A stretch of DNA of 64,000 bases, taken from contig JAECRO010000003.1 in assembly GCA_016000195.1 (NCBI GenBank), forward strand, positions 62,001 to 126,000. The letters run 5' to 3'. Numbering within the stretch: position 1 is the first letter of the stretch; the number at the start of each line of letters is the position of its first letter. Below, piece after piece: positions 19,458 through 30,806 of this stretch. The notes beneath the pieces are model-generated. The model searched no databases. It was given only the letters and a program-made list of their open reading frames with translations, and had not been told where the DNA came from. Source of the stretch: Burkholderiales bacterium (GTDB lineage Bacteria > Pseudomonadota > Gammaproteobacteria > Burkholderiales > Burkholderiaceae_C). A program made the position numbers and the translations under genes.

Positions 19458-20879
19458 TCAAGCCTGCGCTGCGGCGCGACCTGTAGCCTGAACTGCACCT
19501 TTGGGCGCGGCAGCTTGAGATGTATTTTTATTGATCATGGCTTCAAACTCATGACGGTAATGCTTGATCATGGCTCGCACCGGCATGGCTGCGGCATCGC
19601 CCAGCGCGCAAATTGTTCGACCCTGGATGTTGTCTGCCACCGAATTGAGCAAATCCAGATCGTTCTGGCGGCCCAATCCATTGTGAATGCGATCCACGAC
19701 GCGCCATAGCCAGCCCGTACCTTCACGGCAGGGTGTGCATTGGCCACAGGATTCATGCATATAGAAATAAGAGAGTCGCTTCAGGGACTCGACCATGCAG
19801 CGCGAGTCATCCATGACAATCACCGCGCCCGAGCCGAGCATGGAGCCGGCTTTGGCAATCGAGTCATAGTCCATCGTACATTCCATCATGATGGAAGCAG
19901 GGAGCACCGGTGACGAGGAGCCACCGGGGATGACAGCCTTCAGCGTGCGCCCCTTCCGCACGCCACCGGCCAACTCCAGCAGTTTAGCAAACGGCGTACC
20001 CATGGGAACCTCATAATTTCCGGGCAATTCGACATCGCCAGAGACCGAGTAAATCTTGGTGCCGCCATTGTTTGGCTTGCCACATTCAAGGTAGGCAGCA
20101 CCACCGTTACGGATGATCCACGGCACGGCAGCAAACGTTTCGGTATTGTTAATGGTGGTTGGCTTGCCATACAGGCCAAAACTGGCCGGAAACGGCGGTT
20201 TGAAGCGCGGCTGGCCCTTTTTACCTTCCAGCGACTCCAGCAGTCCGGTTTCTTCACCGCAAATATAGGCGCCAAAACCGTGCGCCGCATGGAGTTGGAA
20301 ATTAAAGCTGCTGCCCAAAATCCCATCACCCAAAAGGCCGGCAGCACGCGCCTCATCCAGCGCGGCCTCAAAACGCTGATAGGTAGCAAAAATCTCGCCA
20401 TGGATATAGTTGTAGCCTACGCCGATGCCCATCGCATAGGCCGCTATCGCCATGCCTTCAACCACGCTGTGCGGGTTGTACTGCATGATGTCGCGGTCCT
20501 TGCAGGTGCCCGGCTCGCCTTCGTCAGAATTACAGACCAGATACTTCTGGCCCGGAAACTGGCGCGGCATGAAACTCCATTTCAGCCCGGTAGGGAAACC
20601 TGCGCCGCCCCGACCACGCAAACCGCCCGCCTTGACCTCGGCAATGACCTGGTCAGGAGTCAATCCGGCGCCGCCGTCCTGACCGAGAATCTTGCGCAGC
20701 GCCTGGTAGCCGCCACGCGACTCATAGTCGCCGAGATGCCAGTTGCGGCCATCAAGGTTTGCAAGGATTTGCGGGTTGATATGCCGACCATGAAAGCAGG
20801 TCTGCACGCCGGTAGCTGCAAATTGCGACAGCACGGCTTGCGCCGCCGGATTGTCACTGGAATGTGATTGGAGTGTCAT
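19458..20879 (-). CDS. nuoF: NADH-quinone oxidoreductase subunit F
   Basis: A 473-residue flavoprotein that binds NADH and FMN and holds cluster N3. The nucleotide loop is [16 protein letters not shown], the FMN region [15 protein letters not shown] and the cluster motif [18 protein letters not shown] at 20879 is taken as start; a TTG nine bases further upstream overlaps the nuoE stop and is less likely. The Ala-rich C-terminus is longer than in E. coli. No catalytic motif is missing. Confidence 0.96.
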   Translation of the reverse strand: MTLQSHSSDNPAAQAVLSQFAATGVQTCFHGRHINPQILANLDGRNWHLGDYESRGGYQALRKILGQDGGAGLTPDQVIAEVKAGGLRGRGGAGFPTGLKWSFMPRQFPGQKYLVCNSDEGEPGTCKDRDIMQYNPHSVVEGMAIAAYAMGIGVGYNYIHGEIFATYQRFEAALDEARAAGLLGDGILGSSFNFQLHAAHGFGAYICGEETGLLESLEGKKGQPRFKPPFPASFGLYGKPTTINNTETFAAVPWIIRNGGAAYLECGKPNNGGTKIYSVSGDVELPGNYEVPMGTPFAKLLELAGGVRKGRTLKAVIPGGSSSPVLPASIMMECTMDYDSIAKAGSMLGSGAVIVMDDSRCMVESLKRLSYFYMHESCGQCTPCREGTGWLWRVVDRIHNGLGRQNDLDLLNSVADNIQGRTICALGDAAAMPVRAMIKHYRHEFEAMINKNTSQAAAPKGAVQATGRAAAQA

Positions 20880-20884
20880 AAGAC

Positions 20885-21370
20885 TCAAGCCTCCGCCGAT
20901 TTGAGACCATCAATAAGCTGGTCTAATTTTTCGTTGCTCATGAAGCTGCACATGTGGATGTCGTTCACCAGCATCACGGGTGAGTCGGCACAAGCACCCA
21001 AACACTCGGACTGCTGCAGCGTAAACAGCCCGTCTGCCGTGGTTTCACCCATGACAACACCGAGCTTATGCTCCAGATGCTTTAGCGCCTTGGTACCATC
21101 GCGCAACTGGCAAGGCAGATTGGTACAGACATTGAGCTTGTACTTGCCCACTGGCTGCTGGTTGTACATGTTGTAGAAGGTGGTGACTTCATGCACGGCA
21201 ATCGGAGCCATGCCCAGATACTCAGCCACCAGCTTTTCGCTTTCGGCGCTGACAAAGCCTTGCTCCTGCTGCACGATCTGCAGACATGCCATCACGGCCG
21301 ACTGCTTCTGGGTGGCGGGATACTTGGCGACTTCGCGCTCGAAAAGCGCTTTGGTTTGTTCAGAAATCAT
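20885..21370 (-). CDS. nuoE: NADH-quinone oxidoreductase subunit E
   Basis: A 161-residue thioredoxin-like subunit with a 2Fe-2S cluster (N1a). The ligands are in [11 protein letters not shown] and [14 protein letters not shown]. It is the usual length and sits between nuoD and nuoF. Confidence 0.97.
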   Translation of the reverse strand: MISEQTKALFEREVAKYPATQKQSAVMACLQIVQQEQGFVSAESEKLVAEYLGMAPIAVHEVTTFYNMYNQQPVGKYKLNVCTNLPCQLRDGTKALKHLEHKLGVVMGETTADGLFTLQQSECLGACADSPVMLVNDIHMCSFMSNEKLDQLIDGLKSAEA

Positions 21371-21385
21371 GGGCGAATCATGCAG

Positions 21386-22639
21386 TTAGCGGTCAATTTC
21401 ACCGAATACGATGTCCATGGTGCCAATCACGGCAACAGCATCGGCAATCATGTGTCCGCGCGCCATTTCATCCATGGCGGCCAGATGCGAAAAGCCTGGC
21501 GGACGGATCTTCAAGCGATAAGGCTTGTTCGCACCATCGCTGACGATGTAAATACCGAACTCCCCCTTGGGATGCTCAACGGCCGCATAAGCTTCGCCTT
21601 CCGGCACATGGAAACCTTCCGTGAAAAGCTTGAAGTGATGAATCAGTTCTTCCATGTTTGATTTCATGGATTCCCGATTTGGAGGCGCCACTTTGTGATT
21701 GTTTGTGATGACCGGACCGGGGTTGACGCGCAGCCAGTCAACGCACTGCTTGATGATACGGTTGGACTGGCGCATTTCCGCGACACGTACCAGGTAACGG
21801 TCATAGCAGTCACCCGTTTTACCCACTGGAATGTCGAAATCCATCTGTGCGTAGACCTCATAGGGTTGCTGTTTGCGCAAATCCCAAGCGAAACCCGAAC
21901 CTCTTAGCATCGGGCCAGTAAACCCAAGATTGAGTGCGCGCTCGGGCGACACCACGCCGACGCCGACCGTACGTTGTTTCCAGATGCGGTTGTCGGTCAA
22001 AAGAGTTTCGTATTCATCCACCAGCCTGGGAAACTTGGCAACGAAATCGTCGATGAAATCAAGCAATGAACCCTGGCGATTTTCATTCAAGGCATCAATC
22101 GCCTTGGCATTGCGAATCTTGTTGACCTTGTATTGCGACATGCTTTCCGGCAGATCACGATACACACCGCCCGGACGGAAATAGGCCGCGTGCATGCGGG
22201 CGCCCGATACGGCCTCGTACATGTCAAACAGCACTTCGCGTTCGCGAAAGCAGTAAATCAGCATATTCATGGCGCCGCAGTCCAGGCCATGCGCACCCAG
22301 CCACATCAAGTGGTTCAGAAGACGTGTGATCTCGGAAAACATTACGCGGATGTACTGCGCCCGAATCGGCACATCGACACCCAGCAGTTTCTCAATGGCC
22401 AGGCAGTAAGCATGCTCGTTCGACATCATCGACACATAATCGAGCCGGTCCATGTAAGGCAGCGACTGGATATAGGTCTTGCTTTCAGCCAGTTTTTCAG
22501 TAGCGCGGTGCAGCAAGCCGATATGCGGGTCAGCACGCTGGATGACCTCGCCATCAAGCTCCAGCACCAAGCGTAAAACGCCATGTGCGGCCGGGTGCTG
22601 CGGTCCAAAATTGAGCGTGTAATTTTTGATTTCAGCCAT
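21386..22639 (-). CDS. nuoD: NADH-quinone oxidoreductase subunit D
   Basis: A 417-residue subunit related to the large subunit of NiFe hydrogenases, forming the quinone site with Nuo[21 protein letters not shown] holds the quinone-contacting His pair near residues 14-18. The C-terminus ends in [12 protein letters not shown], as expected. NuoC and NuoD are separate genes here, unlike in E. coli. Confidence 0.97.
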   Translation of the reverse strand: MAEIKNYTLNFGPQHPAAHGVLRLVLELDGEVIQRADPHIGLLHRATEKLAESKTYIQSLPYMDRLDYVSMMSNEHAYCLAIEKLLGVDVPIRAQYIRVMFSEITRLLNHLMWLGAHGLDCGAMNMLIYCFREREVLFDMYEAVSGARMHAAYFRPGGVYRDLPESMSQYKVNKIRNAKAIDALNENRQGSLLDFIDDFVAKFPRLVDEYETLLTDNRIWKQRTVGVGVVSPERALNLGFTGPMLRGSGFAWDLRKQQPYEVYAQMDFDIPVGKTGDCYDRYLVRVAEMRQSNRIIKQCVDWLRVNPGPVITNNHKVAPPNRESMKSNMEELIHHFKLFTEGFHVPEGEAYAAVEHPKGEFGIYIVSDGANKPYRLKIRPPGFSHLAAMDEMARGHMIADAVAVIGTMDIVFGEIDR

Positions 22640-22665
22640 GTCGTATCTCTTGCGGAAACCGCTTG

Positions 22666-23277
22666 TTAAAGACCACCGTATTTGTCCTCACGAATCACTC
22701 GTGGAATCATTTCACGCGGTTCGATGGTGACGGGCTGGTAAATCACACGCTTTTGTTCTGGGTCGTAACGCATTTCAACGTGACCGGTTGTCGGAAAATC
22801 CTTGCGAAACGGATGGCCGATGAATCCGTAGTCCGTCAGGATGCGGCGCAGGTCGTTATGTCCTTCAAAGACAATGCCGTAGAGATCAAAAGCTTCACGC
22901 TCAAACCAGTTGGCAGAATTCCAGATGGCATTGACTGAATCAACGACTGGAAAATCATCATCAGGGCAAAATACCTTGAGACGAACACGCTGGTTTAGAC
23001 TCACCGACAGCAAATGCGACGAGACGCAATAGCGCAGCCCATCGTACTGGCCATTTTTATATTCCGAGTAGTCGAGCCCGCAGAGATCAATCAATTGCTC
23101 GAACTTGCAGCCGGGCGCATCACGAAGCAATGCTGCCACCGCCAGGTAATCAGCAGCAGCCACCATCACGGTGATTTCACCCAAGGCAATCCTGACGCTT
23201 TTAGCTTTTCCACCAAGAACAGAGGCGATGGTTTCGCCAAGCTGCGGAACGGAAACGGGAGAGGAAGACAACACCAT
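22666..23277 (-). CDS. nuoC: NADH-quinone oxidoreductase subunit C
   Basis: A 203-residue 30-kDa-type subunit. The signature region [20 protein letters not shown] and [17 protein letters not shown] lies at about 125-165. ATG at 23277 overlaps the nuoB stop as TGATG, which points to coupled translation. A structural subunit with no cofactor. Confidence 0.96.
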   Translation of the reverse strand: MVLSSSPVSVPQLGETIASVLGGKAKSVRIALGEITVMVAAADYLAVAALLRDAPGCKFEQLIDLCGLDYSEYKNGQYDGLRYCVSSHLLSVSLNQRVRLKVFCPDDDFPVVDSVNAIWNSANWFEREAFDLYGIVFEGHNDLRRILTDYGFIGHPFRKDFPTTGHVEMRYDPEQKRVIYQPVTIEPREMIPRVIREDKYGGL

Positions 23278-23756
23278 CAAGCCCTCGCAATCGTGTTGGT
23301 CCGGCGGATTTTTTGCTGCAGCTGGATGATGCCGTACAGCAACGCTTCAGCGGTAGGCGGACAGCCCGGCACATACACATCCACAGGCACAATACGGTCG
23401 CAACCGCGAACCACGGAATAACTGTAGTGGTAATAACCACCGCCATTGGCACACGATCCCATGGATATTACCCAGCGTGGCTCGGCCATCTGGTCATAAA
23501 CCTTGCGCAGGGCTGGGCCCATCTTGTTGCAAAGCGTACCGGCAACAATCATCAAGTCGGACTGACGCGGACTGGGACGAAACAACATGCCAAAACGGTC
23601 GATATCGTAACGCGCGGCACCGGCATGCATCATTTCGACTGCGCAGCAAGCCAAGCCAAAAGTCATGGGCCAAAGCGAACCCGTCTTGGCCCAGTTGACC
23701 ACCGAGTCGTAGCTCGTGGTCACGAAGCCTTCTTTGAAAACACCGTCAAGTGACAT
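23277..23756 (-). CDS. nuoB: NADH-quinone oxidoreductase subunit B
   Basis: A 159-residue subunit carrying cluster N2, the last electron donor to quinone. Ligands are the tandem cysteines of [11 protein letters not shown], Cys in [10 protein letters not shown] and Cys in [11 protein letters not shown]. The frame stays open upstream, but ATG 23756 gives the standard start [11 protein letters not shown] and sits 49 bases after nuoA. Confidence 0.97.
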   Translation of the reverse strand: MSLDGVFKEGFVTTSYDSVVNWAKTGSLWPMTFGLACCAVEMMHAGAARYDIDRFGMLFRPSPRQSDLMIVAGTLCNKMGPALRKVYDQMAEPRWVISMGSCANGGGYYHYSYSVVRGCDRIVPVDVYVPGCPPTAEALLYGIIQLQQKIRRTNTIARA

Positions 23757-23805
23757 ACCCGTACCCTTTGTGGAAAAGCCTTTCAGGAAGGCCTTTTCTC
23801 TTTTC

Positions 23806-24165
23806 TTATTCCCAGTCCAGCGCACCCTTTTTCCACTCGTAGACAAAGCCCACGACCAGAATGCCCAGAAAAACCATGACGGACCAAAAACCCAGCGGAC
23901 CAATTTCCTTGAGCGAGACTGCCCATGGAAAAAGAAACGCGATTTCAAGGTCAAAAAGAATAAACAGGATGGCAACCAGGTAATAGCGCACATCAAATTT
24001 CATGCGGGCATCTTCGAAAGCTTCAAAACCGCACTCATAAGGGGAATTTTTTTCACTGTCGGGCCGTACCGGACCCAGCAAACGACCCAGCACCATCGGC
24101 AATATACCGACGCCTACCCCAACCAAAATAAACAAGAGAACAGGAAGGTATTGATCGAGGTTCAT
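23806..24165 (-). CDS. nuoA: NADH-quinone oxidoreductase subunit A
   Basis: A 119-residue three-helix subunit. The conserved loop [20 protein letters not shown] and the acidic helix [13 protein letters not shown] are present. ATG 24165 gives the canonical MNLDQYLP start. This is the first gene of the nuo operon; the promoter is expected in the 130 bases between it and tRNA-Leu, but no clear box is seen. Confidence 0.97.
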   Translation of the reverse strand: MNLDQYLPVLLFILVGVGVGILPMVLGRLLGPVRPDSEKNSPYECGFEAFEDARMKFDVRYYLVAILFILFDLEIAFLFPWAVSLKEIGPLGFWSVMVFLGILVVGFVYEWKKGALDWE

Positions 24166-24292
24166 CGTGGGATCCAACTTCTGAAAAGCCGCTCGCACCA
24201 TTCATCACACAGAACTACCTGTATAAGCTGAGCGAGTTTACCGTTTGAGCCGAAAGCAGCGCATTAAGCGCTGCTGCCGATGCTTATCATTC

Positions 24293-24377
24293 TGGTGCGG
24301 ACGGCGAGACTCGAACTCGCACAGCTTTCGCCACTACCCCCTCAAGATAGCGTGTCTACCAATTTCACCACGTCCGC
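24293..24377 (-). tRNA. tRNA-Leu (anticodon GAG)
   Basis: The minus strand folds as a class II tRNA of 85 bases including an encoded CCA. The acceptor arms GCGGACG (24377-24371) and CGTCCGC pair over seven bases. The D-arm contains TGGTAGACAC, the anticodon loop CTTGAGG, and the T-arm GCGAGTTCGAGTCTCGC. The long variable arm is typical of leucine. It sits between secG and nuoA. Confidence 0.95.
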
Positions 24378-24495
24378 GGTATTTAATTTGTCTGGATGGC
24401 TTGAGGAAACTTTGCAGTTTTTTGCTTTCCCAGACAGTCTTAGAGTTTACCCTGAAATTCTGACGCTTTCCCCTTGAAGCGCCGGGTTTATCACC

Positions 24496-24906
24496 TTATT
24501 TCGCAGGGATTTGCGCCGCACCTGAAGCAGGAGTTGCAGGCGGCACAGGGACTGCGGCGCTGGTCGTGGCAGGCGCGCTACGACCAGGAATTTGTGCGGC
24601 TCCCGAGGCAGGAACTGCGGGCGCGGTGGCAGCAACACCTTCCAGAACACTGGAGCTGGTGCGTGGTTGCGCATTGCCAAAATAAGCCAGCATCAAGGTG
24701 CAGGCAAAAAACAGGGCGGCCAGAATGCCGGTGGTGCGTGACAGGAAGTTGGCGCTACCGCTGGCACCAAACAGGCTGCCCGAGCCTCCGCTGCCAAACG
24801 CTGCGCCCATGTCGGCCCCCTTGCCATGCTGCACCAGAATGAGACCAATCATGCCGAGCGCCGAAAGCATTTGCACGGCGCGGACTGCGGTCAATAAAAT
24901 ATTCAT
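24496..24906 (-). CDS. secG: Sec translocase subunit SecG
   Basis: A 136-residue protein with two membrane helices (about 5-25 and 55-75). The GADMGAAFGSGGSGSLFGASG loop between them is the SecG hallmark. SecG assists SecYE in protein export. The C-terminus is a low-complexity Ala/Pro tail with PASGAAQIP repeated twice, longer than in E. coli SecG (110 residues). It follows tpiA by 33 bases. Confidence 0.95.
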   Translation of the reverse strand: MNILLTAVRAVQMLSALGMIGLILVQHGKGADMGAAFGSGGSGSLFGASGSANFLSRTTGILAALFFACTLMLAYFGNAQPRTSSSVLEGVAATAPAVPASGAAQIPGRSAPATTSAAVPVPPATPASGAAQIPAK

Positions 24907-24939
24907 ACTTACTCCTAATTTAGTAGCGCATCACGCCCG

Positions 24940-25698
24940 TCAAACGGGCACGGCAGCAATAATTTTCAAAAAATCCGGGGCTTTGAGCGAGGCACCACCT
25001 ATCAGCCCGCCATCAATGTCAGGCTGAGCCAGCAAAGTCGCGGCATTGGCTGCATTCATGCTGCCGCCATACAGTATCTTGATTCGGGCCCACTGGTCAG
25101 TTGCCGCCTTGAGCTGGGCTCTGAGCACCGCATGAACGGCCTGGGCCTCCTCTGGCGAGGCTGTCTTGCCGGTCCCGATGGCCCAAACCGGCTCATAGGC
25201 CACCACCACTTCGCTGATGCAGTGTCCGTTCGCATGAATCACGGCTGCCAGTTGGCGCTTGACCACCTCTTCGGTACAGCCGGCTTCGCGTTCGGCCAGC
25301 GTTTCACCCACACAGACAATCGGCGTGATGCCTGCAGCCAGGGCGGCTTTGGCCTTTTCGGCGACCAGTGCGTCGGTTTCCGCATGGTACTGGCGGCGCT
25401 CCGAATGGCCCACGATGGCGTAGCGGCAACCCAGTTCCTTGAGCATGACGGCACTGACTTCACCCGTGTAAGCGCCCGAAGCGTGGGCAGAGACATCCTG
25501 CGCGCCGACTTCAATGGCCGACAAGGCCGGGCATTCCGACTTCAAGGATTGAACCTGCGCCAGGTAAGGGGCAGGCACGCAGACGGCGATCTCGCACGGC
25601 TGGTTTTGCGCCAGCCCGGCAGCAAGCGCGGTCAGCAGTTCTTCATTGGCAGCCAGGCTGCCGTTCATTTTCCAGTTTCCTGCAATCAGCTTTTTCAT
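24940..25698 (-). CDS. tpiA: Triose-phosphate isomerase
   Basis: A 252-residue TIM-barrel enzyme interconverting glyceraldehyde 3-phosphate and dihydroxyacetone phosphate. The N-terminus [12 protein letters not shown] holds the catalytic lysine, GHSERR the catalytic His, and [20 protein letters not shown] the catalytic Glu and flexible loop. The phosphate loop lies in ILYGGSMNA. Full length and intact. Confidence 0.97.
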   Translation of the reverse strand: MKKLIAGNWKMNGSLAANEELLTALAAGLAQNQPCEIAVCVPAPYLAQVQSLKSECPALSAIEVGAQDVSAHASGAYTGEVSAVMLKELGCRYAIVGHSERRQYHAETDALVAEKAKAALAAGITPIVCVGETLAEREAGCTEEVVKRQLAAVIHANGHCISEVVVAYEPVWAIGTGKTASPEEAQAVHAVLRAQLKAATDQWARIKILYGGSMNAANAATLLAQPDIDGGLIGGASLKAPDFLKIIAAVPV

Positions 25699-25723
25699 AT
25701 TGCTCTTTTGGGTTGCTTGACAG

Positions 25724-26710
25724 TTACCAGGTTAAAACGATTTTTCCGATATGCTGATTCGACTCCATCAACGCATGCGCCCCGGCCGCATCGGCGGCGG
25801 CAAAGCTACTGTGTATCACGGGCTTGATGGCCCCGCCGGCAATCAGGGGCCAGACCTTTTTCTTCAGCGCCTTGGCAATGGCCGTCTTGAACTCCAGCGA
25901 ACGGGGACGCAGGGTCGAACCGGTGATGGTCAGCCGCCGGCGCAGCACCAGGCCGGCATTGAACTCGGCCTTGACCCCGCCCTGCACCGCAATGATGACA
26001 AGCCGGCCATCCTCGGCCAGGCACTGGACTTCACGCGCGACATAGCTGCCGCCGACCATGTCGAGAATGACATCGACGCCCTGCCCGTCCGTCAGTTTTT
26101 TGACTTCTTCGGCAAAGTCGCCAGTCTTGTAATTGATCGCATGATCGGCACCCAAAGCCACGCAGGCAGCACATTTTTCATCGCTGCCCGCCGTCACCAG
26201 CACCGTGGCGCCCAGCGCTTTGGCAATCTGGATGGCGGTCACGCCGATGCCGCTGGAGCCGCCCTGAACCAGCAGGGTCTCGCCTTTTCGCAGCTGCGCC
26301 CGCTCGAAGACGTTGCTCCAGACGGTAAAGAAGGTCTCGGGCAGCGACGCCGCCTGCACATCGCTCAAGCCCTCGGGCACCAGCAGGCATTGCCCGACAG
26401 GCGCCACGCACAACTCGGCATACCCACCACCCGCCACCAGCGCGCAAACCCGGTCGCCGAGCTTCAGCCCTGCAGCCGCCATTGCCTGCATATCGCCGGC
26501 AATGATTTCACCGGCAACTTCCAGCCCGGGAATGTCGGATGCACCGGGCGGCACCGGGTAATTGCCGGTGCGCTGCAGCACGTCAGGCCGGTTCACGCCG
26601 GAGGCAGCGACACGGATCAGCACTTCGCCAGCAGCGGGTTCAGGGTCAGGACGCACGCCGAGTTGCAGCACGTCAGGCGCGCCGAAAGAGGTGATTTCAA
26701 TGACTCTCAT
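25724..26710 (-). CDS. NAD(P)H quinone oxidoreductase, zeta-crystallin/PIG3 type
   Basis: A 328-residue medium-chain reductase of the zinc-free quinone oxidoreductase group. The start [38 protein letters not shown] at about 148-165 (nucleotide-binding) and [12 protein letters not shown] are typical. It would reduce quinones or related carbonyls with NADPH in the cytosol. It precedes tpiA by 25 bases, so it may be co-transcribed, though there is no pathway link. Confidence 0.9.
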   Translation of the reverse strand: MRVIEITSFGAPDVLQLGVRPDPEPAAGEVLIRVAASGVNRPDVLQRTGNYPVPPGASDIPGLEVAGEIIAGDMQAMAAAGLKLGDRVCALVAGGGYAELCVAPVGQCLLVPEGLSDVQAASLPETFFTVWSNVFERAQLRKGETLLVQGGSSGIGVTAIQIAKALGATVLVTAGSDEKCAACVALGADHAINYKTGDFAEEVKKLTDGQGVDVILDMVGGSYVAREVQCLAEDGRLVIIAVQGGVKAEFNAGLVLRRRLTITGSTLRPRSLEFKTAIAKALKKKVWPLIAGGAIKPVIHSSFAAADAAGAHALMESNQHIGKIVLTW

Positions 26711-26718
26711 GATTTTTA

Positions 26719-26779
26719 TTGGTCATTTGTGCCACTAGCGCATGCTCTGTGCGCGCCAGCAGCTACAAAATCAATAGCA
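26719..26779 (-). repeat. Dispersed ATAGCTG repeat, copy D
   Basis: Minus-strand reading: GCTATTGATTTTGTAGCTGC, GGCGCGCACAG, CATGCGCTAG, CAAATGACC. It fills most of the gap between pnp and the quinone oxidoreductase. Confidence 0.65.
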
Positions 26780-26787
26780 GATGCCGA

Positions 26788-28899
26788 TCAGCCCTGATTG
26801 TGGACCGGACGGTCCAGCAAGGCCTTCATCGACAGCTTGACGCGGCCTTTTTCGTCGGTTTCCAGAACCTTGACCTTGATGATCTGGCCTTCGCTCAGGT
26901 AGTCGGTGACTTTCTCGACGCGCTCGTGGGCGATCTGGCTGATGTGCAGCAGACCATCCTTGCCGGGCATCAGGTTCACCAGCGCACCGAAATCGAGGAT
27001 TTTGGTGATGGCGCCTTCATAGACCTTGCCGATTTCGACTTCGGCGGTGATCTCGGCGATGCGGCGCTTGGCTTCATCAGCCTTGGCGCTGTCGTTGGAG
27101 GCGATGGTGATGGTGCCGTCTTCCTCGATGTTGATCTGCGTGCCGGTTTCTTCGGTCAGCGCGCGGATGACGGCGCCGCCCTTGCCGATCACGTCGCGGA
27201 TCTTCTCGGGGTTGATTTTCATGACATACAGGCGCGGCGCGAAGTCGGACACTTCGGTCTTGGCTTCGCCCATGGCTTCCTGCATCTTGCCCAGAATGTG
27301 CATGCGGGCTTCCTTCGCCTGAGCCAGCGCGACCTGCATGATTTCCTTGGTGATGCCCTGGATCTTGATGTCCATCTGCAGCGCGGTGATGCCGAAGGTC
27401 GTGCCGGCCACCTTGAAGTCCATGTCGCCCAGGTGATCTTCATCGCCCAGGATGTCGGTCAGCACGGCAAAGCGGTTGTCTTCCTTGATCAGGCCCATGG
27501 CGATACCGGCCACATGGGCCTTCATGGGCACGCCGGCGTCCATCATCGACAGGCAGCCGCCGCAGACCGAAGCCATCGACGAGGAACCGTTGGATTCGGT
27601 GATCTCGCTGACCACGCGCATGGTGTACGGGAATTCTTCCTTGCTCGGCAGCACGGCGATCAGCGCGCGCTTCGCAAGCCGCCCATGACCAATCTCGCGG
27701 CGTTTCGGGCTGCCCACGCGGCCGGTTTCGCCAGTGGCGAACGGAGGCATGTTGTAGTGCAGCATGAAGCGGTCTTCGTAGTCGCCGCTCAGGGCGTCGA
27801 TGCGCTGGGCATCGCGCTCGGTGCCCAGCGTGGTCACGACCAGCGCCTGGGTTTCGCCACGCGTGAACAGGGCTGAACCGTGCGTGCGCGGCAGCACGCT
27901 GTTGCGGATTTCAATCGGCCGCACGGTGCGCGTGTCGCGGCCGTCGATGCGCGGATCGCCGGCCAGAATCTGGCTGCGGACGATCTTGGCTTCGATGTCG
28001 AACAGCATGCCTTCAACGGCAACGCCGTCGAATTCAACGCCTTCGGCTTTCAGGCCCATCTTGGTCCAGGTGGTCACTTGACGCGTGGCGTGCGTGCGGG
28101 CCTGCTTGTTGCGTATCTGGTAGGCGGCAACCAGCTTTTCTTCGGCCAGCGCAACCACCTTGGCGATCAGCACCTCGTCCTTGGCGGGCGCTTTCCAGTC
28201 CCACACCGGCTTGCCGGCATCGCGAACCAGTTCGTGAATGGCATTGATGGCGATGTTGCCCTGCTCGTGGCCAAACACAATGGCGCCGAGCATGATTTCT
28301 TCAGACAGCTGCCTGGCTTCGGACTCGACCATCAGCACGGCGGCTTCGGTACCGGCCACCACCAGGTCCATGGTGGAATCCTTGAGCTGGGTCTTGCCGG
28401 GATTCAGCACGTACTCGCCATTGATGTAGGCCACGCGGGCGGCGCCAATCGGGCCGTTGAACGGAATGCCGGAAATTGACAGGGCGGCGCTCGAAGCGAT
28501 CAGCGCGGGAATGTCGCCCTCGACTTCAGGGTTCAGCGACAGCACATGAATCACGACCTGCACTTCATTGAAGAAGCCCTCGGGAAACAGCGGGCGAATC
28601 GGGCGGTCGATCAGGCGCGAGGTCAGCGTTTCAAATTCGCTGGGGCGGCCTTCGCGCTTGAAGAAGCTGCCGGGAATGCGGCCTGCGGCGTAGGTCTTTT
28701 CAAGGTAATCGACTGTCAGGGGGAAAAAATCCTGGCCGGGCTTGGCATCGCTCTTGGCAACCACGGTGGCCAGCACGACGGTGCCGTCCATGTCCAGCAG
28801 CACGGCGCCACCAGCCTGGCGCGCCATTTCGCCGGTTTCCATCGTGACCTTGTGCTGGCCCCACTGGAATGATTTGGTGACTTTATTGAAAATGCTCAT
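26788..28899 (-). CDS. pnp: Polyribonucleotide nucleotidyltransferase
   Basis: A 703-residue PNPase, a phosphorolytic 3'-5' exoribonuclease. Two RNase PH domains (about 1-220 and 310-540) are joined by a helical domain, followed by KH (about 555-615, [20 protein letters not shown]) and S1 (about 620-690, [20 protein letters not shown]) RNA-binding domains. The second PH domain has the active-site region [25 protein letters not shown] ribosome site precedes the ATG. It lies downstream of rpsO as in most bacteria. Confidence 0.97.
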   Translation of the reverse strand: MSIFNKVTKSFQWGQHKVTMETGEMARQAGGAVLLDMDGTVVLATVVAKSDAKPGQDFFPLTVDYLEKTYAAGRIPGSFFKREGRPSEFETLTSRLIDRPIRPLFPEGFFNEVQVVIHVLSLNPEVEGDIPALIASSAALSISGIPFNGPIGAARVAYINGEYVLNPGKTQLKDSTMDLVVAGTEAAVLMVESEARQLSEEIMLGAIVFGHEQGNIAINAIHELVRDAGKPVWDWKAPAKDEVLIAKVVALAEEKLVAAYQIRNKQARTHATRQVTTWTKMGLKAEGVEFDGVAVEGMLFDIEAKIVRSQILAGDPRIDGRDTRTVRPIEIRNSVLPRTHGSALFTRGETQALVVTTLGTERDAQRIDALSGDYEDRFMLHYNMPPFATGETGRVGSPKRREIGHGRLAKRALIAVLPSKEEFPYTMRVVSEITESNGSSSMASVCGGCLSMMDAGVPMKAHVAGIAMGLIKEDNRFAVLTDILGDEDHLGDMDFKVAGTTFGITALQMDIKIQGITKEIMQVALAQAKEARMHILGKMQEAMGEAKTEVSDFAPRLYVMKINPEKIRDVIGKGGAVIRALTEETGTQINIEEDGTITIASNDSAKADEAKRRIAEITAEVEIGKVYEGAITKILDFGALVNLMPGKDGLLHISQIAHERVEKVTDYLSEGQIIKVKVLETDEKGRVKLSMKALLDRPVHNQG

Positions 28900-29120
28900 G
28901 TTCTTTTCTCCATTTGTTCAGGCACATCAGGCAGTGCCAAAAGCCCGGAGTGGTGGCTGGCTGAACACGATGCCATTCCATAAAACGCCTGAAACCATTG
29001 GATGCCAGGACTTGTCTTGTGGAATGACACAGCGCGCGCTCGCTGGGCCTTGCTCCGAAGTCATCAGCTGCGCCAGACGTGGCGCACTGAAGGTGGATAC
29101 GTTTTTTGCAGGTTTAAAGT
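28900..29120 (-). other. pnp leader/rpsO-pnp intergenic region
   Basis: The 275 bases between rpsO and pnp contain the rpsO terminator and a small hairpin GGCAC-N8-GTGCC near the pnp start. In E. coli this region is an RNase III-processed autoregulatory leader. A similar role here is only inferred. Confidence 0.35.
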
Positions 29121-29122
29121 GC

Positions 29123-29154
29123 AAAACGCCTGAGCTAGTGAACTAACTCAGGCG
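29123..29154 (-). terminator. rpsO terminator
   Basis: On the minus strand CGCCTGAGTTAG and CTAGCTCAGGCG pair over 12 bp (one G-U) around a TTCA loop, followed by TTTT. It lies 20 bases after rpsO. Confidence 0.75.
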
Positions 29155-29174
29155 CTTGTCTTTGAATTTACCGA

Positions 29175-29441
29175 TTATTTACGCAGGCCAAGCTTGGCAA
29201 TCAGCGCGACATAACGGGAAGCATCCTTGGACTTCAGGTAGTCCAGCAGCTTGCGGCGACGGCTCACCATGCGCAGCAGGCCGCGACGGCCGTGGTGGTC
29301 CTTGGCATGGGTCTTGAAATGGGGCATCAGTTCATTGATGCGGCCGGTCAGCAGGCCGACCTGGACTTCAGGACTGCCGGTATCTAGGGCGGAACGGGCG
29401 TTGTCCTTGACAATCTCGGCCTTGATTGATTTTGCGATCAT
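29175..29441 (-). CDS. rpsO: 30S ribosomal protein S15
   Basis: An 88-residue ribosomal protein binding 16S rRNA and needed for central domain assembly. [20 protein letters not shown] and [20 protein letters not shown] are diagnostic S15 sequences. An AGAGGA ribosome site precedes the ATG. It is transcribed toward pnp. Confidence 0.98.
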   Translation of the reverse strand: MIAKSIKAEIVKDNARSALDTGSPEVQVGLLTGRINELMPHFKTHAKDHHGRRGLLRMVSRRRKLLDYLKSKDASRYVALIAKLGLRK

Positions 29442-29579
29442 GGTTTTTCCTCTTGCAACGATGTTGCGACTGGCGAGCGAAGCAGTGTTCCCACTATTGG
29501 GACTTGACCGCTTTCGTCGTGGTGCCTGCGAATGAATTTCTGCTTTTCAGGGCAGCGCCTCCAAACACAGAGCCTCGGA

Positions 29580-30770
29580 TTATAGCCCAGCGAGCCAACG
29601 TTTCAACCGATCAACGCCCTGCCCCAGCCTGTCCACATCCTTGCTGGCGAAACACCAGCGCAGCCAGCCCTGGTCCTCGGGTCCGGGATTGACCATGAAA
29701 GCATTGCCCGGCGCCAGCCCCAGCCCGGCCTCGACCACCAGCCGCTTGGCGGTTTCCAGCGAATCGCCGAAACGGTGTTGGTCGGCCAGCCTGAAAAAGG
29801 CATACATGCCGCCTTTGGCGGGTGCCACTTCCACGCCCGGCACGGCCTGCAGCAGCGGCACCAAGGTGTCGCGGCAGGTTTTGAGGTGCGCCACCAGTTG
29901 CGGCGTCACATCGTCTGTTCTTTGCAGCGCGACCAGTCCGGCCCGCTGGATGAACACCGGCGCGCAGGAGGTGTTGAACTCCACCAGCTTGCCCAGGTGC
30001 GGCGTCATGGAAGCCGGCATCACCAGCCAGCCCAGACGCCAGCCGGTCATCAAAAAGCTCTTGGAAAAACTGTGGACAACGACCAGCCGGTCTTCAGTCG
30101 CTGCAATGTCCAGGAAGCTGGGCGCGCAGCCGTTCGGCGTGGGCTCGAAATACAGGCGCTCATAGACCTCGTCGGCCAGAATCCAGGTGCCGGTCGCGCG
30201 GCAATGCTCCAGGATCGAAGCCTGCTCGGCGCGGCTCAGCGTCCAGCCGGTCGGATTGTTCGGTGCATTGACGATCAGCAGCCTGGTTTTTGGCGTGATG
30301 GCGGCCAGCAGTTCGTCCATGTCGAGCTGCCATTGCCCGGCCACCGGCTTGAGGCTGACGCAGCGCAGCCGTGCGCCCATGATCAGCGGCTGCGCCGTGA
30401 GGTTGGGCCACACCGGCGTGACCGCCACGACTTCGTCGCCTGCATCCACCAGCGCCTGCACGGCCAGCATCAGGGCATTGACGCCGCCCGAAGTGACGGC
30501 AATGCGGTCGGCGAGGATGGGCGCGGCGCCCAGGCAGCGCAGCCGGGTCGAATACCCGGCGATGGCTTCGCGCAATTCCGGCAGGCCGAGGTTGTGGGTG
30601 TAAAACGTCTCGCCCTGCTGCAGCGAGGCAATGGCGGCGTCGCGGATAAACACCGGCGTCGTCTCGTCGCTCTCGCCAAACCAGAACTTCAGCACATCGG
30701 TGCGCCCCATGCCCGCATTGGCGACCTGTCGGATCATCGACTCTTCAAGATTCAAAACTGCTTTTCTCAT
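29580..30770 (-). CDS. PLP-dependent class I/II aminotransferase
   Basis: A 396-residue fold-type I aminotransferase. The PLP-lysine motif is VVHSFSKSFLMTGWRLGWLV near residues 225-244, with NAPNNPTG near 168-175 and DEVYERLYF near 200-208. The substrate arginine is expected in the WLRWCFAS region near the C-terminus. The substrate (aspartate, aromatic, alanine or other amino acid) cannot be named from sequence. It follows the binding-protein gene on the same strand with a 36-base gap, so they may form an operon. Confidence 0.9.
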   Translation of the reverse strand: MRKAVLNLEESMIRQVANAGMGRTDVLKFWFGESDETTPVFIRDAAIASLQQGETFYTHNLGLPELREAIAGYSTRLRCLGAAPILADRIAVTSGGVNALMLAVQALVDAGDEVVAVTPVWPNLTAQPLIMGARLRCVSLKPVAGQWQLDMDELLAAITPKTRLLIVNAPNNPTGWTLSRAEQASILEHCRATGTWILADEVYERLYFEPTPNGCAPSFLDIAATEDRLVVVHSFSKSFLMTGWRLGWLVMPASMTPHLGKLVEFNTSCAPVFIQRAGLVALQRTDDVTPQLVAHLKTCRDTLVPLLQAVPGVEVAPAKGGMYAFFRLADQHRFGDSLETAKRLVVEAGLGLAPGNAFMVNPGPEDQGWLRWCFASKDVDRLGQGVDRLKRWLAGL

Positions 30771-30806
30771 GCATGCCTTTCAATGTTTCTGCGTTGACTT
30801 GAGGGC